Positions 47,805 to 56,795 of a stretch of 64,000 nt of DNA are shown in pieces. Source of the DNA: Symbiodinium natans (taxonomy: Eukaryota > Sar > Dinophyceae > Suessiales > Symbiodiniaceae); NCBI GenBank assembly GCA_905221605.1, contig CAJNDS010002205.1:133503-197502 (forward strand), in the 5' to 3' direction. Made by a program: the position numbers and the translations under genes. Positions within the stretch are counted from its first letter, which is position 1. Every line of letters starts with the position of its first letter. The notes below the pieces were generated by a model. It was not told where the DNA came from, ran no database searches, and saw nothing but the letters and a program-made list of their open reading frames with translations.

Positions 47805-50800
47805 AAACATGACTTTGTGTACCAGGATGGATCCCCAGTGATTCCCAAAGAGGATCTCAAATCGTACATCTTTGCATGCTCGAAGGTCGCGTACACCAAC
47901 TATGGCAAAATCGTCTCGTCCTCGGCTGGGTTGCGCTTGAACACCAAACAAGCCAGCGAATACACCAGATGGGCGAAGGGGAGACGGTTGTCGTGGGACT
48001 TCGGGTACACGGTGGACGGCATGGCCTGCCTCTTGCCCTTGTACGATGCAGGCAACGCAGCCTATGCAGGCTTCCTCCATAGCATCTTCGATCAGGACGA
48101 GGTCAAAGGCATGTACAATGGCAATGCCGACCCGGCCGCCGAGCACATGGGAGACACCCTGGAGGTTGCGCTCGGCATCCTGACAATCGCATGCAGGTAT
48201 CCTTCGGCATTCGAAGCCTGGGGATCGTACGAAGATCATCTCGCTTGTCTTCGAGGAATCGAACGGTCTTTCTATCGGTTTGCTGCAGCGGAGGCGGTGC
48301 GAATTACTGCCGTGGAGAATCGAAAACGTCGTCCTCCCCGGGCAAATGATGCAGAGACGATTCAGCAGATCATGGAGTACGAGAACACTTTACTCCAAGG
48401 AGAATGGCATGCGGTCCTTGTCGATCGAGTCCTGCCAATTGAGGAGCCAGTCCTCGGAACCCTTTCTCCGGAAGATCAACGACCTGAAGAGTTCTCCGCA
48501 GCACCCGTCCCCAGTGCAGAACCTCGTGGTGGAGAACCAGAAGGTGAAGATCAAGCCCATGAAGGGGAAGCGCTCGGATCCTCCGGCGTGGAACCTGAGG
48601 GGCAGGAAGATGATGATATGGGCGTGCCCGAGGCGAGCTCTATCCCCACCATGCAAGAACCGAACGAGACCGAGCTGGGTGAGATATCGCGTCCTTGTGA
48701 AGGTTACGTCCGAGCACTCAATGCCCTACGCATAACCGCTGGTATGCAACCACCCAGCATGTGCCTTGCTTGCGGCAACTATGGCCACAACACCCGAAAT
48801 TGCGAAGCAAATGGGGGGTACAACGCTCTGGTGGTGAACGAAGCATTCAGCATCATTGGGAAAAGCCTGGCTAAAATGCACAAGTCAAGCAGTACGCCAC
48901 CAACAGAGATCTTCCAGAGATGGGCAGAGAAGAATTTGCGAGATGCCGCTCGCGCTCCGCAAGTACCAGGAACCGCTTCGGATACTCCGGGTGGGGATGG
49001 GGAAAGCGTTGAGCCTGGAGCTGCAGCGTCTTCGGAGGATTCCAGAGGCCCGCTGCCAAGACGGCGTCAAGCATCAATCTCAGTTGAGGATCCTACAGTG
49101 GTCGTGATCGAAGTCGATGAAGAACCAGAAGAAACTGCGACAAGAACGCTTCGACCCAAACGCAGGCCCCAACCGAGACCTGATCTTCCAGAGCCCAAAG
49201 CTGCGCCAGCTCCTAGGCGGTGGATTGCGAACAACGCCGGCAATGCTCGTTCATTCGTCGAGATTCGCTACCACGAGCCGAAGTCTTGCCTTGACATCAT
49301 CAAGTCCATCGAGGACGTATCGTGGGTCGGCGGGCAGAGCATCTATGAGATCGGATTACAATCGCAGGATGCAACGCGCCGATTGATTGAGCAGGAGGTT
49401 GGAGGAGACGTTGCAACACACCCTCTCCGAAGCGACATCGATGAGTATCCCTCCTCGAACGTGGGGTACGTGAACATCGGCAAGCTGGTCATCGGAGGGG
49501 ACCTCCGTCTCCTACCGATCAAGGGTGCAAGATTCGCTCACAGGCATTTCTCAGCCCTGGTTCCCGCGACTTCCTCCAATGACAACCATCGCAATCGGGA
49601 TTATCATCGCAGGATCAAATCCCTGGGCTATGATGTGCAACGTTTGCTTAGGCACCGCCTAGCAAACAGAGAAACGAACTACATGCACAATCAGCTCCCG
49701 ACAATCCCGTGCGACACCGGAGGATGGGTGATGCTCAAAGACTTCATCCACTTGGAGAACTTCTGGCAAAGCGGGAGGTATTACGCAAGGAGTTCAGCTC
49801 GAGACGACAACTCGGAGTATCAGAGAAGAATTCAAATGCTGATCGACTACGCGTACTACGAGTACCGCACCAATGGAAGAATTAGACTCCAATTCCTGGG
49901 CATCAAGATCGTGGCACCCAAACCTGGACAAAGAGCGTCTGATACGCCGTGGGACGGCACTCCGGGCGTCGGCGCAACCCAGCGTGCCCAACTTGAAGAA
50001 CTCGGAGGGCACAGGTTGACGCATGACATCACGTCCGGTACCCTTCGCCGGTGCGACAATTGGGTGCAGCCGTGGGCGATCAGGGCCACAAGTGGACACT
50101 CCAGCAACTCCAATTCACTGGTGCGGGTGAATGACGACAGGGTCGCATGCCACTTGACCACGAGCTTGGTCAACCAGATTGGTGGGGGGTATCACACCAC
50201 GGCCCCAGAGCTTCTCGCCAACATCGTGGCGAAAGGACTTCTTCCAGGCGGAGGGGCGTCAGGCGGTCGAGTCCACAGCCATTTCGGGACGTTCCCGCCA
50301 TGGGATCCGAGAAATCAGACGGTGAGAACAAGGATTCCCGGAAGGCCAAGGTCACCAATTGCAGTACTGTACGTTCCAGCCTATGAGCTCATGCGCTACA
50401 ACGCAGTGATCACGATCAATGGAATGTTTCTCGTCCAGCGGCAAATTCCATTCGAGGCCGTCAAGCACGTTTGGATCTGCATGCCAAGCCAAGGAAGGTA
50501 CTTCGAGTTCAGCGAAGTCTTCAAGGTGTACTCCAAAGAGCTGTCCAAGGAGATGGTCGAAGGGTATGGGGACGCACGCATCAATCCCGATCGTGACCCT
50601 CCAAAACCTTCGGTGGAAGACCTCGTCAGCACCATGGAAGGCACCGACGCTGGCCCGCATGAAGGCGAGAGGCGCGAGATCTTGCAAGCAATTGAGCAGG
50701 CGGGCGACACCGTTCCTGGAAACATCATCAAGCGTGCTTTCCAGTTTCTCTCAAGGACATTCCGGCGAGTGACGACTCACACCACCACAAGCGATCCGCT

Positions 50801-52259
50801 GATCTTGAGGGTTTGCCCCTGCTGCGGCAGGCATACCCCTGCGAGCTTCGCAATTTGCCTCACGTGTGGGAGAGTTTTCCTGTCCATGGGGAGGATCCAG
50901 CATGTGCGTGCCAATCCGGAACCCGAAAGGATTGATCCGGAAGTGGTTCGCCAGGCGCTCAACCAGGCCGCTGCCGTCGTCAACAACGAGGTTGTGGAGA
51001 TTGAAGTGGAAGATGAGCCACCGTCAGAACCTGTTCAGGAGGATGCGCTTCCGCTCCGCGGGGTGCAGAATCCAGCAGGGGATGTGGAGGCAAACAGTCC
51101 ACGGGAAAGCGTGGCGGAGCCTGAGGCCGAGGAGATCCCCGACGAGATTCGCGACATGTACCGCGATGTGGAGATGGAGGCTCCCAACCAAGAAGAGGTG
51201 GAGATGGATGCGCAGAATCAGCGAGCGTTCGTGCTGGTGGGAGACAGGGAAGGCGATACGTTGGACGATCGAAACGAGAGGAAAGCTCGCCTTGCGCTGG
51301 AGTGCAACGTCAACATCGACACGGACTATGCAGCGTGCGTGGACCACAACTTCAGGTTGTACTGTCACCTCGACGCCTTCTTTGCGTACGTGTTGGTCCA
51401 TAAATGGAATCTGTTTGAGAAAATCATCATGACTCCCTACAAGAAAATGAAGGACCAGTTCGCCTCGGGCATGAGACACGACGCGTCTGGGACATGGCCT
51501 ATTGTCCCTATCGATGAGGACACGGCGTTGCCGAGAGACCTCATGGAAGACGAGGTAAGGCAGTATGCCAGCTCTGTGGAGAACCAGCAGTTCATGATTG
51601 AGCGTTATTACGCCAACAAGTTCGTCTTCTATGTCATGCGTGGGGCGATCCAGCTGGGGTACAACAAGGAGAGCTTTAACCTCCCCATGATTCCTGATGA
51701 GGCCGAGGACCCGAAAGCATTTGCTGAAGCCGGGCAAAGGGTCCACATGTTCATGGCCAAAATCATCTATCAGGTGCTGAACGTGAGGCTTTATTCCTAC
51801 ACGAAACCCAACGCTGAGATCCCGTACCACGCGGCATTCAAATACATCAACCCGATCCAGCTGCTCAGTTTGATGGACTCGCAGAAGGTGAGCGTTAACA
51901 ACCTTCTGGTGATGAGGGATTCGGGGTGCGCTCTACCCAAGCAGTACAGCAAGAAGCTGGACAGATGGTTGAGTGATCAAAAGAAGGACATGAGCATCCT
52001 GAAGTTGAAGCCCACACAGTATTTGGAGAATCCAAAGGCGTCGGCTTTGTACCTTGCCTATGACCCTTCAGCATCCGCACCTTCGGTTACTTCGTCGGGA
52101 GGATCTCGTCATCCTGAAGCGGACGAGACGGACATGCCGGCTCGAGCGAAGGCCCGCATGAGTCAGCCGAAGCCCAAGACTTCTCATCCTGGGACACCTC
52201 AAGCTGCTCCCAAAGATCCTCGCGGTCATTCGAGAAAGGGATCGGGAAAGAAAGGGTGA
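47805..52259 (+). CDS. ORF with CCHC knuckle, Tpt1/KptA-like domain and zinc ribbon
   Basis: The frame is open from the TAG to TGA at 52257; no ATG is needed if it is one protein with the preceding ORF. With residue 1 at 47817: an unrecognised N-terminal globular part (1-200), an acidic linker (230-290), a perfect CCHC knuckle C316-C319-H324-C329 (CLACGNYGHNTRNC), a Pro/Arg-rich linker, a Tpt1-like domain at about 590-890, a zinc ribbon near 1000-1020 (CPCCGRHTPASFAICLTCG), acidic linkers, a globular part at about 1130-1390 (HNFRLYCHLDAFFAYVLVHK), and a Lys/Pro tail. The knuckle suggests nucleic-acid binding as in Gag. Coding quality is high throughout. Function as a whole is unknown. Confidence 0.75.
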   Translation, partial: KHDFVYQDGSPVIPKEDLKSYIFACSKVAYTNYGKIVSSSAGLRLNTKQASEYTRWAKGRRLSWDFGYTVDGMACLLPLYDAGNAAYAGFLHSIFDQDEVKGMYNGNADPAAEHMGDTLEVALGILTIACRYPSAFEAWGSYEDHLACLRGIERSFYRFAAAEAVRITAVENRKRRPPRANDAETIQQIMEYENTLLQGEWHAVLVDRVLPIEEPVLGTLSPEDQRPEEFSAAPVPSAEPRGGEPEGEDQAHEGEALGSSGVEPEGQEDDDMGVPEASSIPTMQEPNETELGEISRPCEGYVRALNALRITAGMQPPSMCLACGNYGHNTRNCEANGGYNALVVNEAFSIIGKSLAKMHKSSSTPPTEIFQRWAEKNLRDAARAPQVPGTASDTPGGDGESVEPGAAASSEDSRGPLPRRRQASISVEDPTVVVIEVDEEPEETATRTLRPKRRPQPRPDLPEPKAAPAPRRWIANNAGNARSFVEIRYHEPKSCLDIIKSIEDVSWVGGQSIYEIGLQSQDATRRLIEQEVGGDVATHPLRSDIDEYPSSNVGYVNIGKLVIGGDLRLLPIKGARFAHRHFSALVPATSSNDNHRNRDYHRRIKSLGYDVQRLLRHRLANRETNYMHNQLPTIPCDTGGWVMLKDFIHLENFWQSGRYYARSSARDDNSEYQRRIQMLIDYAYYEYRTNGRIRLQFLGIKIVAPKPGQRASDTPWDGTPGVGATQRAQLEELGGHRLTHDITSGTLRRCDNWVQPWAIRATSGHSSNSNSLVRVNDDRVACHLTTSLVNQIGGGYHTTAPELLANIVAKGLLPGGGASGGRVHSHFGTFPPWDPRNQTVRTRIPGRPRSPIAVLYVPAYELMRYNAVITINGMFLVQRQIPFEAVKHVWICMPSQGRYFEFSEVFKVYSKELSKEMVEGYGDARINPDRDPPKPSVEDLVSTMEGTDAGPHEGERREILQAIEQAGDTVPGNIIKRAFQFLSRTFRRVTTHTTTSDPLILRVCPCCGRHTPASFAICLTCGRVFLSMGRIQHVRANPEPERIDPEVVRQALNQAAAVVNNEVVEIEVEDEPPSEPVQEDALPLRGVQNPAGDVEANSPRESVAEPEAEEIPDEIRDMYRDVEMEAPNQEEVEMDAQNQRAFVLVGDREGDTLDDRNERKARLALECNVNIDTDYAACVDHNFRLYCHLDAFFAYVLVHKWNLFEKIIMTPYKKMKDQFASGMRHDASGTWPIVPIDEDTALPRDLMEDEVRQYASSVENQQFMIERYYANKFVFYVMRGAIQLGYNKESFNLPMIPDEAEDPKAFAEAGQRVHMFMAKIIYQVLNVRLYSYTKPNAEIPYHAAFKYINPIQLLSLMDSQKVSVNNLLVMRDSGCALPKQYSKKLDRWLSDQKKDMSILKLKPTQYLENPKASALYLAYDPSASAPSVTSSGGSRHPEADETDMPARAKARMSQPKPKTSHPGTPQAAPKDPRGHSRKGSGKKG
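48747..48806 (+). other. CCHC zinc knuckle
   Basis: C-x2-C-x4-H-x4-C with Gly and aromatic residues in the usual places (CLACGNYGHNTRNC). This is the Gag nucleocapsid type, although the upstream Gag already has CCCH fingers. Its presence here suggests a second RNA-binding protein or a second, fused Gag. Confidence 0.85.
49590..50490 (+). other. Tpt1/KptA-like RNA 2'-phosphotransferase domain
   Basis: Tpt1/KptA removes an internal 2'-phosphate from spliced RNA using NAD+. Features matching the family, in order: VQRLLRHRL (Arg612-His613; yeast Arg23-His24), GGWVMLKDF (winged-helix segment), GRIRLQFLGIKIV, IRATSGHS (Arg756; yeast Arg71), GGYHTTAPELLANIV then KGLLPGG (ADP-ribosyltransferase core, His793), GRVHSHFGTF, GRPRSPIAVLYVP (Arg843/845; yeast Arg138) and NGMFLVQRQIPFEAV. 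All four catalytic positions have candidates. Spacing between the first and second motifs is longer than usual, indicating an insertion of roughly 90 residues. Activity is inferred only. An ADP-ribosyltransferase of another kind would share the second half but not the LLRH and RAT-GHS blocks. Confidence 0.72.
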
Positions 52260-53134
52260 ATGATGCACTCGGATCCTCCGGTATGTCATCCCCTGGAATC
52301 CATGGTATTCCTGAAATCTGGTTGTGGCTCAGCATTTTGCGTTCTCAGTTTTGATTCCTCTTTTCCCTATGGATGCAACAGATGATACGATGGAGTACGT
52401 CATTATATCCACCGATGCTATTTCTCTTTTTGGCCACTGTATAGCAGCAGCGGGGCAATGTGCCAATGCGCTCGCTGGAGGGAAATGTGCGATTCTTCGC
52501 AGCTCGTGTGGTAGCCGAGTGGGTATGGGTTATGCTCTGCTAACTTGGCCGATGCTACTGCTTTTCAGTCATGCATTCTGGAGACGCAATGTGATGGATC
52601 AGCAATTTGCTGACATGTTTTCAGGGCCTTTCGCGCCCATGATTCCGCAACCGTGAGCAGCAAGTCTTTGTACAGACAAAGGATGGGATTGAACGCTTCA
52701 GTAGCTGAGAGTCTGTCTCACATCTATCAATTCGGGCAAAGAAAGCAAAACAGTGGAGAACGGCCAGACTTTAAGTCGCTTTTAACTGGGACCATTGTAT
52801 GTTCGTGACGCAAGTTCGTCTAGCATTTTTGCAAATCCCAGCCGTGGGGGGTGTGAATGATCCCCGAACCACAGCACATTTTGGGAACCCCTTTGTGTCG
52901 GCTCCGCCGCACATCGGGGAAACCACCTCAGAACGCCGTGGCCTGTTCACCATGTTGGCTCAAGTAATCCCTAGAGTGTAGGTCACTCATAGGTTGGAAG
53001 TAAGCGCAATAGCGTAACTGGAAACCGCCCGGGTGCACGAGACGGAGACTGAAGGCGAACATCAGTGCAGAAAACAAGTGCGAGACCATTTGGCTGGTGA
53101 GGAGCCAAAGCGTAGTGCAAGCAACTACCCGACC
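52260..53134 (+). other. Downstream region of the retroelement, no clear gene
   Basis: Begins with another GGATCCTCCG box (52271). A 110-codon frame (52324-52653) includes a hydrophobic stretch (MLLLFSHAFW) but resembles no known protein. A second GGCTCCGCCG box is at 52900. Sequence close to the dinoflagellate spliced leader end occurs at 52950-52964. Telomeric repeats resume at about 53148. Confidence 0.4.
52950..52964 (+). other. Possible spliced-leader relic
   Basis: CCATGTTGGCTCAAG differs at one position from the last 15 bases of the dinoflagellate spliced leader (CCATTTTGGCTCAAG). The first part of the leader does not match, so it may be chance or a decayed trace of a reinserted transcript. 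Confidence 0.25.
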
Positions 53135-53139
53135 TCACG

Positions 53140-53540
53140 CACTACACCCCAAACCCTAAACCCTAAACCCTAAACCCTAAACCCTAAACCCTAAACCCTA
53201 AACCCTAACCTAAACCCTAAACCCTAAACCCTAAACCCTAAACCCTAAACCCTAAACCCTAAAACCTAAACCCTAAACCCTAAACCCTAAACCCTAAACC
53301 CTAAACCCTAAACCCTAAACCCTAAACCCTAAACCCTAAACCCTAAACCCTAAACCCTAAACCCTAAACCCTAAACCCTAAACCCTAAACACTAACCCTA
53401 AACCCTAAACCCTAAACCCTAAACCCTAAACCCTAAACCCTAAACCCTAAACCCTAAACCCTAAACCCTAAACCCTAAACCCTAAACCCTAAACCCTAAA
53501 CCCTAAACCCTAAACCCTAAACCGCAAACCCTAAACTCTC
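53140..53540. repeat. 400-bp CCCTAAA array, the longest in the window
   Basis: More than fifty heptamers with a few slips (for example near 53210, 53262 and 53390). It separates the retroelement from the first RCC1 exon and ends only about 20 bp before it. Confidence 0.95.
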
Positions 53541-53542
53541 AG

Positions 53543-55048
53543 GTCGGCACCATGCCACGAAAGCCGTGGCCGGCCTGAGCCACACGCTGGCCCTCACAAG
53601 CGCTGGTAAGCTGCTGGTGTGGGGCGCCAACGACAAGGCCAAGGGAACTTCGGAACCGAGGGGCGTCAGAAATTCGGGTTTGGGGTTTAGGGTTTAGGGT
53701 TTGGGGTTTAGGGTTTAGGGTTTAGAGTCAGGGTTCCTATAGACCCTGAACCTTAGAAAGTGCGTGGGGGGTCGGGTTTTGGGGGTTGCGTGTTGGGAAG
53801 TTGCCTTTCAAGCTTCGGTGACCCGGGCTCCCTGGCACATAACCCTAAACCCTAAACCCTAAACCCTAAACCCCAAACCCCAAACCCTAAACCCTAAACC
53901 CTAAACCCTAAACCCTAAACCCGAAAACTAAGGGTCCCTCTCGGGGTCCCCGATATAGCACGGCACCCTTTATAACAAGGGCCCCCAAAAAGGGATCCTA
54001 CTTCAGAGAACTGCCGATGTAGAGAGTTGAAGGGTTTTCGCAAGGTTCAGGGCATGAGGTTTAGGGTTTAGGGTTTAGGGTTTAGGGTTTAGGGTTTAGG
54101 GTTTAGGCTTTAACCAATCCTTCAACCTAGCTAGGGGCTTGGGATATTTGTACTTCCTGTATGGGCGTGAGAGGATCCGGTTTTGGCAGTATTAGGCAGT
54201 GCTAGTTGTATCTTCGGCTGGTGTAAAGGGCCACACTCATATGCAGGTTTACGAAAGTAGGGGTAGGATTCCCGAATAAACGGACCCCAACAAGGGACCC
54301 CAATTTCGGAAAATCACCATAATAGCTCCGAAACCATCATGTTCATTAAGAAAACCTAAACCCCAAACCCTAAACCCCAAACCCCAAACCCCAAACCCTA
54401 AACCCGAAACCCGAAACCCCCAACCCCAAAAGCTCTTTACAGCTGCCCAGGGGCAGCTCGGCTGCGGACAGATTGGCGAAGCTGCCCTGCAGCCTGTCGT
54501 GATGAAGGCAGGGTTTAGGGTTTCGGGTTTAGGGTTTAATTTCTAGGGTTTGGGGACTGACCGGCGACTTTTTACAGGAAGTTGAACAGAGATGCTTACA
54601 TGAAGATGCCGAGCATCCCGTGATCTGGGCTTGCGTTGTTCCTTCGGTTTAGGGCAGCTACCTGACAGCTAACGCCTCCAGTGCAGCATGCATGTTTATT
54701 GGTGTGGAGGTGGTCTTATGGGTTTTTCTTTGCGCGCCTGAGTAGATTGAATTGAAAGCAGTCAAGGCTCCTTACCACCCCTCAATTTTCAGCTGCCGCT
54801 GTGAAGAAGGACCCTAAACCCTAAACCCTAAACCCTGAACCCTGAACCCTGAACCCTAAACCCTAAACCCTAAACCCCAAACCCTAAACCCTAAATGGCC
54901 CTAAATCCTAAACCCTAAACCCTAAACCCTAAACCTTTGCTGTGGCAGGTGGGCCCCTTTCAGAAGCTCCGTGTCAGCGACATCGCGGCCGGGTCCGCCC
55001 ACTCCCTGTGCATCGCCGGCGAGGGCCACGTTTATGCTGCATGGCTGA
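53543..55048 (+). CDS. RCC1-repeat exons of the IBtk-like gene
   Basis: Three exons with successive blade motifs: HATKAVAGLSHTLALTSAGK then LLVWGANDK; QGQLGCGQIGEAALQPVV; LRVSDIAAGSAHSLCIAGEG. The GQLG-G and AGS-HSL signatures are diagnostic of RCC1-like beta-propellers. The propeller must start upstream, so 5' exons are missing or lie beyond the retroelement. Each exon follows an AG preceded by a CCCTAAA tract. Confidence 0.75.
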
Positions 55049-56764
55049 TGTCTTTGTCATGGTGGGGTTTAGGGTTTAGGGTTTAGGGTTTAGGGTTTAG
55101 GGTTTAGGGTTTAGGGTTCATTTTACATTCTTTAAGGTACTTAAACTCTACAAGGGATAGAATTTAACGCTTGGGTAAAGAACTGCTAGTGACCCTACAG
55201 GGCCAAACTCAAGAGGCAGATGCTCCTCCCGCCAACGAGGTTGAGAGTTCAGAACTAAGGGGGTATAGAAGCAAAAACTCCCAACAAGAAGTGGGGGTTT
55301 GGGAGGGGGCCCTTAGCCCGGAGTTTTTGAGAACCAAAACCCACAGCCCAGCACCCAAGACCCTAAACCCTAACCTTAAATTCCTAAACCCTAACCCTAA
55401 CCCGAAACCCTAAACCCTAAACCCTAAACCCTAAACCCCAAACCCAAACCCCTAAACCCTAAACCCCAAACCCAAACCTCTACACCCTAAACCCCTTGAG
55501 TCACAACAGTACTTGAAGGTTCATGGTACTTACTAACCAATTATAACTGTACTTATAACCCTACTTATAATACCCCTAAAGGGCCTTATAGGGGTTATCC
55601 CAGTTATAAGTAGGGTTATAAGCCCAGTTCTAATTGGTTAGTAAGTACCATGAACCTTCAAGTAGGCCTGGGGCTGCAACGGCCGCGGCGCCCTTGGCCT
55701 GGGTGCCCCGCCATCGGGGCCTCTGCAGGCAGAAGAGCTCACATGGGAGATGTACATGGGTTGTTGCAGAAAGACTTGCTCATGTATATGTGCACAACAG
55801 ATATTCATCCAATCTCTCTCTCTCTCTCTTTTTTTTTTTCTCTCTCTCTCTCTCTTTTTCTCTTTTTTGCTCTCTCGCTCTGTCTCTCACTCTCTCTCTC
55901 TCTCTCGCTCTCTCCCTCTCTCCCTCTCTCTCTATATATAGGCATCCTTAAGTAGATAGAATATTTGAAAATCCGAAAAAACAAAACCCCCCTTTCCAAA
56001 AGGATAGATAGAATATCAACCCCCAAAACGTTAGACGTTAGATAGAATATTGGCCTAAAATTTCGGGCCCAGGGGCGCCGGGTCAACTATATTCTATCCA
56101 TGGGTTGCCTTTTTATGACAGTTTCGGGGATTTGGGATTTGGGGGTTTAGGGTTTCGGGTCTAGGGTTCTAAGCTATATAATGTAAGGTTCCAAACAGCT
56201 CAGAGTAGGCATCACTTGAACGCGCCTCTCTTGAGGCTTGCATAGCCTGAGGCACCTTCGCGGGTGGGGTTAACTATATTCTATCTATGGGTTCCCAGGG
56301 GAGTTGGAGGTGTGTTTTTCTTTGGGGGGGGGGGGGGGGGAGGACGCAAGAGAAGTTATGGCCTGAGAGCCCTGGCCTAAAGTTTAGGGCGGAGAGGCGC
56401 CTTCGGGGTCGGGATTAGCCAGATTCTGTCTATGGGTTTCCAGGGGAGCTGGGGGTGCTCTCTTCAGGCGAGGGCGGAAGAGAAGCCTGAGAACCCTTCC
56501 TATCCTCTCCTCCTCTCCTCTCCTCTCCTCTCCTCTCCTCTCCCTCCTCTCCTCTCCTCTCCCCTCCCCTTCCCTCCGCTCCGCTCCGCTCCTCTCCTCT
56601 CCCCCCCGCAAACCATGTTCTATCTATGCAAGGATAACTATACATACATGCATCTGTACAGGTTTATTAAATCTAAATAGAACGCGCTTTTACATATGTA
56701 TGTATTTATATGTATGCATGCACACACAAGCACACACACGCACACTTCCTCTCTATCTGTCTTG

Positions 56765-56795
<31 letters not shown>

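Larger units (their letters stand above)
35760..53100 (+). mobile_element. Large copia-type retroelement unit with accessory domains
   Basis: A 17 kb block nearly devoid of TTTAGGG/CCCTAAA, in sharp contrast to both flanks. Domain order is Gag with CCCH fingers, aspartic protease, integrase, RT, RNase H (the Ty1/copia order), then duplicated methyltransferase-like domains, an unrecognised region, CCHC knuckle, Tpt1-like domain and zinc ribbon. All lie on the plus strand with almost uninterrupted frames and no introns. Long terminal repeats were not found by eye; the left one may be lost in the N gap. Frameshifts and stops show it is a decayed copy. Whether everything after about 44.3 kb belongs to the same element or to a neighbouring one is open. 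Outer limits are estimates. Confidence 0.7.

Noticed and set aside
35760-53100. Long terminal repeats of the copia element
   Set aside because: No convincing direct repeat of LTR length was seen between 35.7-36.0 kb and 44.3 or 52.3-53.1 kb. The left LTR may be missing in the gap.
55805-56680. Ser-Leu and Arg-Glu repeat ORFs
   Set aside because: CT-rich microsatellites inside an intron.
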